This document shows positions 8,834-17,434 of a stretch of DNA of 64,000 bases, one piece after another. How positions within the stretch are numbered: the stretch's first letter is position 1; the number at the start of each line of letters is the position of its first letter. Source of the stretch: Endozoicomonas gorgoniicola (GTDB taxonomy: Bacteria; Pseudomonadota; Gammaproteobacteria; Pseudomonadales; Endozoicomonadaceae); the NCBI RefSeq assembly GCF_025562715.2, contig NZ_JAPFCC010000001.1:4238501-4302500 (forward strand). The letters are read 5' to 3'. A program made the position numbers and the translations under genes. The notes under the pieces were generated by a model that did not search any database, was not told the DNA's origin, and saw only the letters and a program-made list of their open reading frames with translations.

Positions 8834-11800
8834 ATGGTTATGAAACTACTTAAAACTTTCGCAATAATCATATTTCTGTCCGCCAATACCAATTTGTTTT
8901 TCATCAATAATGTTTGGGCAGACAGCCATTTTTTTTCTACTTACATCCACTCACGCGATCTGACCGGAAGTTTAAAGCTCTTCAACAAAGCGACTCATTC
9001 GGACGAGTTTGAAGTACTGGCCAGCCCCGGACAACAAATACTAGTGTGTGGTCATTCAATAGTACAAAACGGTGCCGTGCCTCTGACGTCCTCCAACGAT
9101 GGGGTTACTACTTACCAGCTAACACATGAGACAGCACAATTTTATTACTATGGGTCAAAATCCCCTTGTGCAGCCAATCTGGTTTTTAAACAGCAGCCTG
9201 TCCACTCTGCCAGCACCTTCCTGATTAAATGGAGGGAAAAAAACACAAACAAACCGGGCAAGACTGAGACAGGTAGCACCCTGATTGTCCCTGCCAATCC
9301 CACAGCTCATACCGCCGCAGACACAATAAACGGTTATGGTAGTGGCGGTGACACGCCGGGGCCGGAAGATTTTTTTAAACGAGGCAGACCTTTTTTCCCC
9401 ACTTTCTTTACCGAAAGTCTTTTTATTAATATCGACCTGCCCTTCCTGAAGTACTTTAGCCTGCCCAGGGTAAATACGACAGAAGACGATTACCGTTATC
9501 TGGATATATTTGTTCGTACGCCAGATACTACTGAACCTGTTCATATACAACTCAGTCGAGCGTTATTTCAGCGGTTTCTTGAGGATTTCTCCAGCTCAGG
9601 GCACTGGAACAGTTTGTTAGCCTGGATCAAAAGTCAGGCAGGGAGCCGTTCGTGGCTGGTCAATCACCTTATCCACACTCTGAACTATTTCTCTGAAGTC
9701 GATGACTTATGGCCAGCTAACCCGGAAGTACTTCAGGCCATTACCACTCAACTCAATGACATTCTGGAAAATACAGGACAGCCTTTGCAGTTAGAGCTTG
9801 AACTGGAGTGGTTAAATTTATGGCTGGGAAAAATCGAAGTACCACAAACTGGTCAGGAAGGTAATCAAAACCATTCACCCAGCGGAAATAGCAGTGACAG
9901 TAGCGCGACCAGTACAACCAGTTCTCTTCAGGCATCCACCAGTCTTACACATACCTCAGGGGAGTGTAGTCATACCAATGGGGCTGATGGAGAAGCTCCT
10001 TTTCCTTCCCATGCCCATACTTTCAACTTCACACCCTGCCCTGCTTGTAGAGGGGAGCCGTGCCAGCTGAAAAAGCCCCCAGAGAACGCTGAAGATAAAG
10101 AGACCCTGGAAAACTGGATGCGCCTCGTAAATACCCACAGCTCCCGGGGCGTTATCATCAGGGTAATTAAATCCCTGGAGTTCACAGCGCAAACGATACA
10201 GCAGAACAGAGCCTCTTCAGGCACTTTCCTGTTTCCCGGCAGTGTTATTGCGCCCTTTGGTAATTCTGAGGCTGCTACCCTGGGAATTGTTCTACATCCT
10301 GATACGATTACTATTGCCCGGTTCAAACAAAACGCTATTACCGCAAGAGTTCACCAGAGTTTAGGTTTCGTGGCTTCCATATTAAACCGTGGTGCTAATT
10401 CCTGTGATTACAACACCTTGAGCAGCGGTTCACGCAGATATCACAAAAACCACATAAATAATTTTTCATTTCTGCTCAAATTGCTGGAACAACACTTCCT
10501 GTTCACCAACGAGTCGGCAAGCCCCACCGCAATAACCAGCGGAAGTATTACCAGAGAGGGAGGCTTACGGGTCGGACACAAGCACTATGATAGAAATAGA
10601 AACGGTAAGACCATTCCTCATAATGAGGTTGTCTTCAAATGGGATAACTGGTCAGATAAGTTGCTTGGCTTTTTCCTGAGAAGTAAAGACAGCACCGTTC
10701 AAAGAGACACATTACTATCGCTGAAAACACTGATCAGAAGTCTGACAGACATATCAATTGATAATATGAAACTAGCTGAACTTCCTGTCGCCCTGTTCTG
10801 CCCGGAAGAGGCCCGGTTCATTTTTGTATGTACTGCCAGACAACTTTTTGAACTTGAACTCGATGACGAACATGTGACTGATTTCACCATTCCGGAAGGC
10901 GTAAGCCATTCCAGAGCATTCACCAGCATGGAGTTATTAAACCCGGATCACTTCGCTTCCAATATAGATTACATAGGAAGACTGCTGGCTTCCTGTTGTT
11001 CTGGAAACAATTTAAGTTTCCCCGCTGCCAGTTTCAATAATCGGGACGGTATCTGCCTGACACAAGCTCTCAGAGTTTCCTGCAACCGACAGCTGCTTGA
11101 ATTTGCAGGTCTGGAATTTTCTACAGAAGAAGCTCTTCTGCTGTCTTATTTGGCAACACTTCCTGAACATTTGTCCATTAATAATCAACAAGTTGAGGCG
11201 TTAATGACGCTTTTCCGTGCCAGCGGGGCCAGTATTCAGGTGGTACAGGACATGGCTCTTGCTATTACATGCCTTAATAGTCAGCCCGAAGCAACAACTA
11301 CCCACTTTGCTCAATCAGAACCGGGCTCCAGAGCCAGAACGTATTATCATCTCCTTCAGGCCAGAAATGGTGATTATACTCGTCTGTCTGAAACAGGCAT
11401 CGAAGCGGCTACCGTTGACCTGGCACAACTCGAAACTTCTCAAGCCAATATAATGCACGCTATCAAGCGGTTTAAGTCAACCCCTGCTATCAGGAGTACA
11501 GGGCATGGCTGGCCTATCATGCTTGCTGAATTGCGACTTGTCATTCCGGCTATAACGGTTGAACGCCTTCGCAAAAATCTCCACCCGATTCAGCAATGGC
11601 CTTATGCGGAGATAATGGCCAGCATTCCTGGCAACCTGAACTTACTGGATCAGATAGAACCGTTCATGGGTGAAACAGCCAGCCCGTATGTAAACTGGTT
11701 ATATGCTCACATTATTAAAAATGGCCTGCCAATCTTTCCTGGTACATTGAGTGCCGGTTATACAACCAGTAATGTCAGAGAACGGCTTGAGCTGGAGCTT

Positions 11801-12604
11801 CGTCGGCGCCCCACAACACAGCAGATAAATAACATTCAAAGCAGCTACTCAGGCGTATCATCAAGAGCCTGGGAAAATGCAGAGTTTCCAGTCTGGCAAC
11901 AAAATCCAGTGGAAGGCATGGACAATCTGCCCGAGTGGAACCCGCCCATGACAGGACAGGGATCAAGTATTGACTTTACTCCATCGCAGACTCATGACAA
12001 GCCATTGATCTGGCTTGTTCCTTTTCCGCCGGTCGGTTGGGTTTGCCCAATATGCCTGAATAATGGAAGTTCTGGCATCACCGTGAAAACAGTGTGTAAC
12101 CATCAAATACACCAGTTGTGTCTTGAGGGGCTTCTGGCTTCAACGCACACCAACAAATGCCCTGTGTGCAGAACGCCACTGACGCCAATTCGCGGAAACC
12201 AGCCTGCTGGAACAATGTCCTGGGTGGTCATAGATGATTCATGCCCTGGGGAGAATACCCTTGAAATCATCGAAATAACCTACCGGGTACTTCCAGGTAT
12301 CACAATCATTTCAGGGCAAGAGGTACATTATCCGGGTGAAACCAGAACCGCTTATCTGCCAAACCATAAAAAAGGAAGGAAGGCTCTGAGAATGCTCCGA
12401 AAAGCTTTTGAGCAAGGTTTAGTGCTGACCGTTGGCTATTCACAGACACGAAGAGCAAATAACGTTGTCACATGGAATGACATACCCCATAAAACCCAAA
12501 AACGCGCAAGGCCTGAAAATCACGGCTACCCGGATCCTCACTACGTTGACCGACTGATTGAAATACTTAAGGAATACGGTATAAGAGATCCGGATGACAT
12601 ATAA
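8834..12604 (+). CDS. Large exported protein with C-terminal RING-H2 finger
   Basis: This protein of about 1,256 aa has an N-terminal signal peptide (MKLLKTFAIIIFLSAN, predicted cleavage after VWA). A long region of no recognised family follows, with a Ser/Thr-rich linker and a Cys/His-rich patch (ECSHTNG ... CPACRGEPC) about one third of the way in. A RING-type zinc finger lies about 190 residues from the C-terminus: WVCPICLNN, then VCNHQIHQLC, then KCPVCRTPL, giving a C3H2C3 ligand order. RING fingers in eukaryotes and in some bacterial effectors recruit ubiquitin-conjugating enzymes, so a host-directed E3 ligase role is plausible but inferred. Starts at GTG 8813, ATG 8834 and ATG 8840 are possible; 8834 has GGGA at workable spacing. 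It stands alone before an ABC exporter. Confidence 0.82.
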   Translation: MVMKLLKTFAIIIFLSANTNLFFINNVWADSHFFSTYIHSRDLTGSLKLFNKATHSDEFEVLASPGQQILVCGHSIVQNGAVPLTSSNDGVTTYQLTHETAQFYYYGSKSPCAANLVFKQQPVHSASTFLIKWREKNTNKPGKTETGSTLIVPANPTAHTAADTINGYGSGGDTPGPEDFFKRGRPFFPTFFTESLFINIDLPFLKYFSLPRVNTTEDDYRYLDIFVRTPDTTEPVHIQLSRALFQRFLEDFSSSGHWNSLLAWIKSQAGSRSWLVNHLIHTLNYFSEVDDLWPANPEVLQAITTQLNDILENTGQPLQLELELEWLNLWLGKIEVPQTGQEGNQNHSPSGNSSDSSATSTTSSLQASTSLTHTSGECSHTNGADGEAPFPSHAHTFNFTPCPACRGEPCQLKKPPENAEDKETLENWMRLVNTHSSRGVIIRVIKSLEFTAQTIQQNRASSGTFLFPGSVIAPFGNSEAATLGIVLHPDTITIARFKQNAITARVHQSLGFVASILNRGANSCDYNTLSSGSRRYHKNHINNFSFLLKLLEQHFLFTNESASPTAITSGSITREGGLRVGHKHYDRNRNGKTIPHNEVVFKWDNWSDKLLGFFLRSKDSTVQRDTLLSLKTLIRSLTDISIDNMKLAELPVALFCPEEARFIFVCTARQLFELELDDEHVTDFTIPEGVSHSRAFTSMELLNPDHFASNIDYIGRLLASCCSGNNLSFPAASFNNRDGICLTQALRVSCNRQLLEFAGLEFSTEEALLLSYLATLPEHLSINNQQVEALMTLFRASGASIQVVQDMALAITCLNSQPEATTTHFAQSEPGSRARTYYHLLQARNGDYTRLSETGIEAATVDLAQLETSQANIMHAIKRFKSTPAIRSTGHGWPIMLAELRLVIPAITVERLRKNLHPIQQWPYAEIMASIPGNLNLLDQIEPFMGETASPYVNWLYAHIIKNGLPIFPGTLSAGYTTSNVRERLELELRRRPTTQQINNIQSSYSGVSSRAWENAEFPVWQQNPVEGMDNLPEWNPPMTGQGSSIDFTPSQTHDKPLIWLVPFPPVGWVCPICLNNGSSGITVKTVCNHQIHQLCLEGLLASTHTNKCPVCRTPLTPIRGNQPAGTMSWVVIDDSCPGENTLEIIEITYRVLPGITIISGQEVHYPGETRTAYLPNHKKGRKALRMLRKAFEQGLVLTVGYSQTRRANNVVTWNDIPHKTQKRARPENHGYPDPHYVDRLIEILKEYGIRDPDDI

Positions 12605-12665
12605 AGCCTGTTTTTTTCAGGAAGTGTTATCATTGCGCACCGGAGAAAAATAACCGGGTGATGCA

Positions 12666-13637
12666 ATGATCACTTCCAGACTTCACGCTTTTTTATCGCG
12701 CCTGCCTTTTCTCTTTGCTTTCAGCTTGATTCTCTCAGGCTGCACCAACGACTCCTCCAGGCGGATTCTGGGTACGCTTGAGCGCGACCGTATTGTTCTG
12801 TCTGCCACTTCGTCTGAAATTATCGTAGAGGTTCTCATACCGGAAGGTTCCAGGGTGACAGAGGGTGACCTGATTTTGAGGCTGGATGACCAGAAGCAAC
12901 AGTCTGTGGTGGCTTCGGCACAGGCTGAAGTGGAGAGAGCTGAAGCTTACCTCGCCGAACTGAACAGCGGCGCACGACCGGAAGAAATAGCGGCAGCCCG
13001 CGCACAGGTCGCCAGCCAGAAAGCACTGTCTACTGAAGCCAGGAAAAACTACGAGCGCATCTCGGTACTGGTCGGAAAAAACATGTTAGCGCAGTCTGAC
13101 CTTGATGCTGCGCTCGCCAGACAAAACTCTCTGTCTGCCAACCTGCAGAATGTAAAAGACAAGTTGCAACTGTTGTTGAAGGGGACACGGGTTGAGACCC
13201 TTGAGCAGGCTGAAGCCTCGCTGGCCAGAGCCAGGGCGGCTTTAAAGCTGGAACAGCAAAAGCTGGATGAACTCTTCCTTTATGCCACCAGGGACAGCTG
13301 GCTCGACAGCCTGCCCAGACACAAAGGCGAAAAGGTTGCAGCAGGAACACCGCTGGCGATTCTGCTGGCAGACAACGTCCCCTACGCCCGTATTTATATT
13401 CCTGAACCGTTTCGCACCCGGGTCAGTGTCGGCGACAAACTGGCTATTCATATAGACGGCGTAGATCGTATTTATGCTGGCACTCTGCGCAAGGTTGCCC
13501 TCGATCCGGCGTTTACCCCCCATTACGCCCTGAATGAAAAGGAGCGATCCCAGCTGGTGTATCTGGCAGAGGTTCAGCTGCCGCCCTCAGCTGCAGAACT
13601 GCCAACAGGCATTCCAGTTCAGGTGGAGTTGCCCTGA
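12666..13637 (+). CDS. HlyD-family periplasmic adaptor lipoprotein of an ABC exporter
   Basis: This 323-aa membrane-fusion protein has a lipoprotein signal (FSLILSGC, lipobox LSGC, Cys about residue 26). A biotinyl-lipoyl-like beta segment comes next, then a long alpha-helical hairpin (about residues 80-205, rich in Ala, Glu, Gln) and a second beta half with GEKVAAGTPLAILLADN. It resembles YbhG/HlyD adaptors that link an ABC-2 exporter to an outer-membrane channel. Its stop overlaps the next ATG (TGATG), showing tight coupling with the ATPase. The substrate is unknown. Confidence 0.9.
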   Translation: MITSRLHAFLSRLPFLFAFSLILSGCTNDSSRRILGTLERDRIVLSATSSEIIVEVLIPEGSRVTEGDLILRLDDQKQQSVVASAQAEVERAEAYLAELNSGARPEEIAAARAQVASQKALSTEARKNYERISVLVGKNMLAQSDLDAALARQNSLSANLQNVKDKLQLLLKGTRVETLEQAEASLARARAALKLEQQKLDELFLYATRDSWLDSLPRHKGEKVAAGTPLAILLADNVPYARIYIPEPFRTRVSVGDKLAIHIDGVDRIYAGTLRKVALDPAFTPHYALNEKERSQLVYLAEVQLPPSAAELPTGIPVQVELP

Positions 13638-14587
13638 TGCCCGGGCTGGCCATCAGGGCAGAAGGGCTGACCCGAAACTTCGGGGACTTTGTTGCCGTCA
13701 ATAATCTTGACCTGATGATTCCGAAAAAAACCATTTATGGCTTTCTGGGACCCAATGGCTGCGGCAAATCCACCACTATGCGCCTGCTGACCGGACTGCT
13801 GACACCCAGCGCCGGACAGGTAAAAGTGCTGGATATGGACATTCCAAAAGACTCGGAAGCCCTGCGACGACGGTTGGGCTATATGACCCAGAAATTTTCC
13901 CTGTACGATGACCTGTCTGTAGAAGAAAACCTGAAGTTTATTGCACAGATTTACAACCTGCCCGCCAAAGCCTGCAAGTCCCGCATTGAGCAGCAGCTGT
14001 CAGAGTTTGGTTTGAACCAGCGTCGTAAACGGCTGGCTGGCAGCCTGAGTGGCGGCCAGCGGCAACGCCTGGCCCTGTCCGCTGCCACCCTGCATCAACC
14101 GGAGTTGTTACTGCTGGATGAACCCACATCTGCCGTTGATCCGGAAAACCGCCGGGACTTCTGGGAAAACCTGTTCGACCTCTGCGAACAGGACACCACC
14201 ATTCTTGTTTCAACCCACTACATGGATGAAGCGGAGCGTTGTCATGGGCTGGCTATCCTGGAATCCGGCTGCAAACGGGCAGATGACTCCCCCAAAGCAC
14301 TGCTGGAAAACCTGGGCGCCCATGTGCTGGAAGTCGATGGTGATAACCTGCGACAGGTGAAAAGCACCCTGGAACTTCTGACCGGGGTTTTATCCACAGC
14401 CCAGCAGGGTACTCATTTGAGAGTTCTGGTTAACGAACATATTTCAACACCCGAGCAATGGTTGCGTCAGCAGTCCCCTGAACTGATGGCTGACCGCACT
14501 ATTCGACAGGTAAGACCCAGCCTGGAAGATGTCTTTGTGCAATGCACGAGGCAGGAAGCAAGTACCGGACAAGACAAACGGCAGTAG
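13637..14587 (+). CDS. ABC transporter ATP-binding protein (ABC-2 exporter)
   Basis: This 316-aa single-domain ATPase energises the exporter encoded around it. Walker A is GPNGCGKST (about residues 37-45), the Q-loop region is MTQKFSLYDDLSVEENL, the signature is LSGGQRQRL (about 136-144) and Walker B is LLLLDEPTSAVDP (about 155-167), followed by the H-loop STHYMDEAERC. The C-terminal 80 residues are the regulatory extension common in DrrA/YbhF-like proteins. E. coli YbhF has two such ATPase domains; this one has one. The start overlaps the adaptor gene stop and the permease ATG lies 8 bp after its stop. Confidence 0.93.
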   Translation: MPGLAIRAEGLTRNFGDFVAVNNLDLMIPKKTIYGFLGPNGCGKSTTMRLLTGLLTPSAGQVKVLDMDIPKDSEALRRRLGYMTQKFSLYDDLSVEENLKFIAQIYNLPAKACKSRIEQQLSEFGLNQRRKRLAGSLSGGQRQRLALSAATLHQPELLLLDEPTSAVDPENRRDFWENLFDLCEQDTTILVSTHYMDEAERCHGLAILESGCKRADDSPKALLENLGAHVLEVDGDNLRQVKSTLELLTGVLSTAQQGTHLRVLVNEHISTPEQWLRQQSPELMADRTIRQVRPSLEDVFVQCTRQEASTGQDKRQ

Positions 14588-14595
14588 GAGTCTAT

Positions 14596-15693
14596 ATGAA
14601 CAGCCTGCAGCGCATTCTTGCTATTTTCCTGAAAGAACTTCGGCAGCTGGCAAGAGATAAGCCCACGTTTGGCATGGTGGTCATGATTCCCCTGATTCAG
14701 TTACTGCTGTTTGGCTATGCCATTAATACCGATGTGCGCCATTTGCCCGTGGCCGTTGTCGATTTTGCCGATAACAGCGGCAGCCGCGCAATAATCGCTG
14801 CCGTTCAGGCATCACAGGCAGTCAATGCCATTCGTTATGAACACAGCGTCTTACAGGCTGAAGAAGTCATGCGACAGGGGGATGTGCGCGCTATCCTGAT
14901 TATTCCAAAAGATTTTGAACATCGTATGGCTCTCAGGGAAACCGCAGCCCAATGGCTGGTTGATGGTTCCGACCCGATGATCAGCAGTGCCATAAAACAG
15001 CTGAGAGATATGTCAGCAGGCGAAGTACCCGGTTTTTATTCCGAACCTATAAACCCTCTCTTTGAAATTACCCTTTACTACAACCCTGAGCAGCGGGCTG
15101 TGGTGAACATTGTTCCCGGTCTGGTTGGCGTTATTCTGACCATGACAATGATCATGTTCACCTCAGCGGCTCTGGTTCGGGAACGAGAGCGTGGTAATCT
15201 TGAACTGCTGATCACAACACCGGTAAAACCTATGGAACTGATGATAGGTAAAATAGTGCCGTATGTTTTTATCGGATTGCTGCAGGTATGGATTATTCTG
15301 GCGCTCGGATTCCTTATCTTTTCAGTACCGGTTGATGGCAGCGTGGCTCAGATGCTCTGGGCAACTCTGTTGTTTATCGCAGCCAGCCTGACCATGGGAT
15401 TAATTCTCTCGACTCTGGCAACCACGCAGTTGCAGGCCTCGCAGATGACCGTGTTTATCTTGCTGCCTTCGATACTGCTCTCAGGCTTTATGTTTCCTTT
15501 TGAGGGTATGCCCAAAGCAGCTCAGTGGCTGGCTGAACTATTGCCAGCCACTCATTATATGCGACTGATGCGGGGCATTATTCTGCGCGGTGCCAGCATC
15601 AGCCACATGTGGATGGATGTGATAGCACTCGTCGTCTTTACCCTGTCGGGTATTGTGATTGCCGCCATGCGGTTCAAGAAAACTCTGGACTGA
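14596..15693 (+). CDS. ABC-2 type permease (YbhS/YbhR-like)
   Basis: This 365-aa inner-membrane permease has one N-terminal helix, a large periplasmic domain (about residues 45-175) and five C-terminal helices. The topology and the REREKG-like segment RERERGNLELLITTPVKPMEL match ABC-2/LolB-type exporter permeases such as YbhS/YbhR. The ATG at 14596 has TAGGAG at 14585-14590 and is chosen over an earlier in-frame ATG at 14542 lying inside the ATPase gene. Only one permease gene is present, so the transporter may be a homodimer of it. Confidence 0.92.
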   Translation: MNSLQRILAIFLKELRQLARDKPTFGMVVMIPLIQLLLFGYAINTDVRHLPVAVVDFADNSGSRAIIAAVQASQAVNAIRYEHSVLQAEEVMRQGDVRAILIIPKDFEHRMALRETAAQWLVDGSDPMISSAIKQLRDMSAGEVPGFYSEPINPLFEITLYYNPEQRAVVNIVPGLVGVILTMTMIMFTSAALVRERERGNLELLITTPVKPMELMIGKIVPYVFIGLLQVWIILALGFLIFSVPVDGSVAQMLWATLLFIAASLTMGLILSTLATTQLQASQMTVFILLPSILLSGFMFPFEGMPKAAQWLAELLPATHYMRLMRGIILRGASISHMWMDVIALVVFTLSGIVIAAMRFKKTLD

Positions 15694-15707
15694 CTGTCCA
15701 AAACAAA

Positions 15708-15729
15708 GAAGCTGGCAAAAGCCAGCTCC
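15708..15729. terminator. Shared convergent terminator
   Basis: GCTGGC (15711-15716), AAAA loop and GCCAGC (15721-15726) form a compact hairpin between converging genes. On the minus strand it is followed by a T-rich tract, so it probably ends the DUF4198 transcript; it may also serve the exporter operon. Confidence 0.7.
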
Positions 15730-15765
15730 AGATAATCGTTTTAACAAACCAGTGCGGTGTTCAGG

Positions 15766-16551
15766 TTATAACTCTTTGGCTTCAATCCAGAGCACGGCGT
15801 CCTGAGACAGCTCTTTACCTTTGTACTCGGTTTCAGGACCAGCACCCATGCAGGCAAATCCCCAATGACCGGCTTTGGGGATACCAAAAGTAAACATGCC
15901 GTTCTCATCGGTATAAGCGACAATGGCTGACGCTGGCGGCTGACGATGAACCGTTTTACCAAAGGCATTGGCTTCACTGTCAATGTCGGTGTTGATAAAT
16001 TCGATTTCACACTCAATGCCTGCCGCTGGCTTGCCGTCGGAAAGCACCTGGCCGGTAAAAGTACTGCCCGCAAAAATCTGGTAAGGCTTGTTTTTGGGTA
16101 CGATTTCTGTCAGCAGTCCTGCTGGCTCGTCCCAACCATTTGGCACACCACCCTTGTTAACAATGCGCTTGGTGAACTGCTGAATATAGGTATCTTCAGA
16201 AGCTTCAAAGTAAGGAGCCGGAACCAGTCCAAAAATATAATCGCCATTACGACGGATTTTGTGCTTCACCTGATAGGCATCTGCAGAGTTGTCAGGACCT
16301 TTCCATGTCACTTTTTCCAGATTATCCCGAAGGTCGGTTTTTTCACCCTTGAACTTAACAAAAAATTCTTCAGGTTGCCCCATGTCCATCACATGGCCGT
16401 TTTCCATGGGATGTCCGAAAACCAGCTTCGTATCAAGAGTAGCAGGCTTGTCATGCTGAGAATCGGGTGTGTACATCAACTGAAAGTGGGCCTGAGAAGC
16501 CGCAGAAAAAGCAAGGGCTGCAACACTTGCTGCGAATGCAATTTTTTTCAT
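15766..16551 (-). CDS. DUF4198-type periplasmic protein near feo
   Basis: This 261-aa exported protein has signal peptide MKKIAFAASVAALAFSAASQA, and the mature N-terminus starts HFQLMY. Its makeup fits DUF4198 (NikM-like periplasmic metal-associated proteins): His just after the cleavage site, internal HPMENGHVMDMG, a carboxypeptidase-regulatory-like beta region (GKPAAGIECEIEF, DENGMFTFGIPKAGHWGF) and a Cys pair. The minus-strand neighbour upstream is another small exported protein, and both diverge from feoAB across an intergenic region with Fur-like and FNR-like sites. This suggests a role in ferrous-iron or other metal handling in the periplasm; the substrate is inferred. Confidence 0.8.
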   Translation of the reverse strand: MKKIAFAASVAALAFSAASQAHFQLMYTPDSQHDKPATLDTKLVFGHPMENGHVMDMGQPEEFFVKFKGEKTDLRDNLEKVTWKGPDNSADAYQVKHKIRRNGDYIFGLVPAPYFEASEDTYIQQFTKRIVNKGGVPNGWDEPAGLLTEIVPKNKPYQIFAGSTFTGQVLSDGKPAAGIECEIEFINTDIDSEANAFGKTVHRQPPASAIVAYTDENGMFTFGIPKAGHWGFACMGAGPETEYKGKELSQDAVLWIEAKEL

Positions 16552-16612
16552 AGTTTAACCAGGTAATAGAGCTATTGATTGACTGACTATTGAATTAATC
16601 GACAACGATTAA

Positions 16613-16927
16613 TTACCCAACGATGTCCTTGCCATTAATTTCAATACTGTGGCCGGGGCCACCATTAAACAGAACCTTGTATTCGCCGGATGGTTTCTCG
16701 AACTCTATTTCGCTATCCGCGTTCAGCTTGCTTTTGGTCAATTCCTTACCGGATCCATCAATAATCAAGATTTCGGTACCTTTGGCTGAGGAGCCATCCG
16801 AGAAACCACCCTCACATAAAACTGTGTTATCGCCAAAGTCGTAACATGAAAATAACGGTGTATGTGCCAGGGCAATTCCCGGTAGAGAAGCTGCAATGAA
16901 TGCTGATAATGCAAACTTTTTAATCAT
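16613..16927 (-). CDS. Small exported protein of unknown function, feo-linked
   Basis: This 104-aa protein has a clear signal peptide (MIKKFALSAFIAASLPGIALA), and the mature protein begins HTPLFSCYDFGD. It contains two Cys that could form a disulfide and a short beta-rich C-terminal half ending NGKDIVG. I do not recognise a named family. It lies 61 bp upstream of the DUF4198 gene on the minus strand and is probably co-transcribed with it, divergent from feoA. The mature N-terminal His resembles its DUF4198 neighbour and could mark metal binding, which is speculation. Confidence 0.75.
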   Translation of the reverse strand: MIKKFALSAFIAASLPGIALAHTPLFSCYDFGDNTVLCEGGFSDGSSAKGTEILIIDGSGKELTKSKLNADSEIEFEKPSGEYKVLFNGGPGHSIEINGKDIVG

Positions 16928-16932
16928 AATTT

Positions 16933-16962
16933 TATGCCATACAAAAAATATTTGTCGGCATA
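16933..16962. promoter_or_regulatory. Inverted repeat just upstream of the exported-protein operon
   Basis: TATGCC...CAAA (16933-16945) and TTTGTCGGCATA (16951-16962) are imperfect inverted halves lying only a few bases before the minus-strand start at 16927. It could be an operator or a translation-control hairpin. Seen in sequence; the role is inferred. Confidence 0.35.
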
Positions 16963-17016
16963 ATAAAAATCATCAAAACCATTTAAAAGCAAGAATCATT
17001 CTCTTTTGACAATGCC

Positions 17017-17030
17017 TTGACTTAAGTCAA
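17017..17030. promoter_or_regulatory. FNR/Anr-like palindrome
   Basis: The perfect 14-bp palindrome TTGACTTAAGTCAA differs from the FNR consensus TTGAT-N4-ATCAA only at one position per half. It sits in the intergenic region between feoA and the leftward exported-protein genes. Activation of feo by FNR without oxygen is known in E. coli, so the site is plausible. Confidence 0.6.
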
Positions 17031-17032
17031 TC

Positions 17033-17053
17033 AAATGATAAAGGTTATCATTT
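17033..17053. promoter_or_regulatory. Fur-box-like palindrome
   Basis: AAATGATAA (17033-17041) and TTATCATTT (17045-17053) form a perfect 9-3-9 inverted repeat that closely resembles the Fur consensus built from GATAAT units. It is 66 bp upstream of feoA and two bases from the FNR-like site. Iron repression of feoAB by Fur is well established. Confidence 0.7.
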
Positions 17054-17119
17054 ACGACTACTCCATTCTGCAACGAATCCTTATACTCAAAACCCTTTTA
17101 TTGCGTTCAAATAAACAGT

Positions 17120-17353
17120 ATGAAGAGACCCGTTACTGAACTAAATGTTGGAAAGAATGCCGTTATATATGGTCACAACTCAGAGGGCGCTATTCGTCAG
17201 CGTCTTCTGGATTTAGGCCTTATGCCGGGTGTTGAAATTAAACTCGTCAGGCACGCACCTATGGGAGACCCCGTAGAAATTAAAGTAGGCATGACAAGTA
17301 TTGTCATACGAATAGCGGAAGCTGAAACAGTCATAGTGGATGCCAGCGCCTGA
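17120..17353 (+). CDS. feoA: Ferrous iron transport protein A
   Basis: This 77-aa cytoplasmic SH3-like protein supports FeoB-mediated ferrous iron uptake. Typical FeoA sequence is visible: RQRLLDLGLMPGVEIKLVRHAPMGDPVEIKV and the terminal hydrophobic beta strand, here split into blocks around residues 29-60. The ATG at 17120 follows an AT-rich leader. feoB starts 81 bp downstream, across a short tandem repeat. It is likely controlled by the Fur-like and FNR-like sites upstream. Confidence 0.95.
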   Translation: MKRPVTELNVGKNAVIYGHNSEGAIRQRLLDLGLMPGVEIKLVRHAPMGDPVEIKVGMTSIVIRIAEAETVIVDASA

Positions 17354-17390
17354 CCTGGCGAAAGCGCCTGATCTGGCAAAAGCGCCTGCT
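17346..17390 (+). repeat. 18-bp tandem repeat between feoA and feoB
   Basis: Units beginning GCGCCTGA(C/T)CTGGC recur at 17346 and 17364, with a partial third copy (GCGCCTG) at 17382. The first unit overlaps the feoA stop. It lies in the spacer before feoB and might affect coupling between the two genes. Confidence 0.75.
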
Positions 17391-17434
17391 GCGGAAATTG
17401 TACGACACGCATTCACTGTTGAGCGGAATATAGC

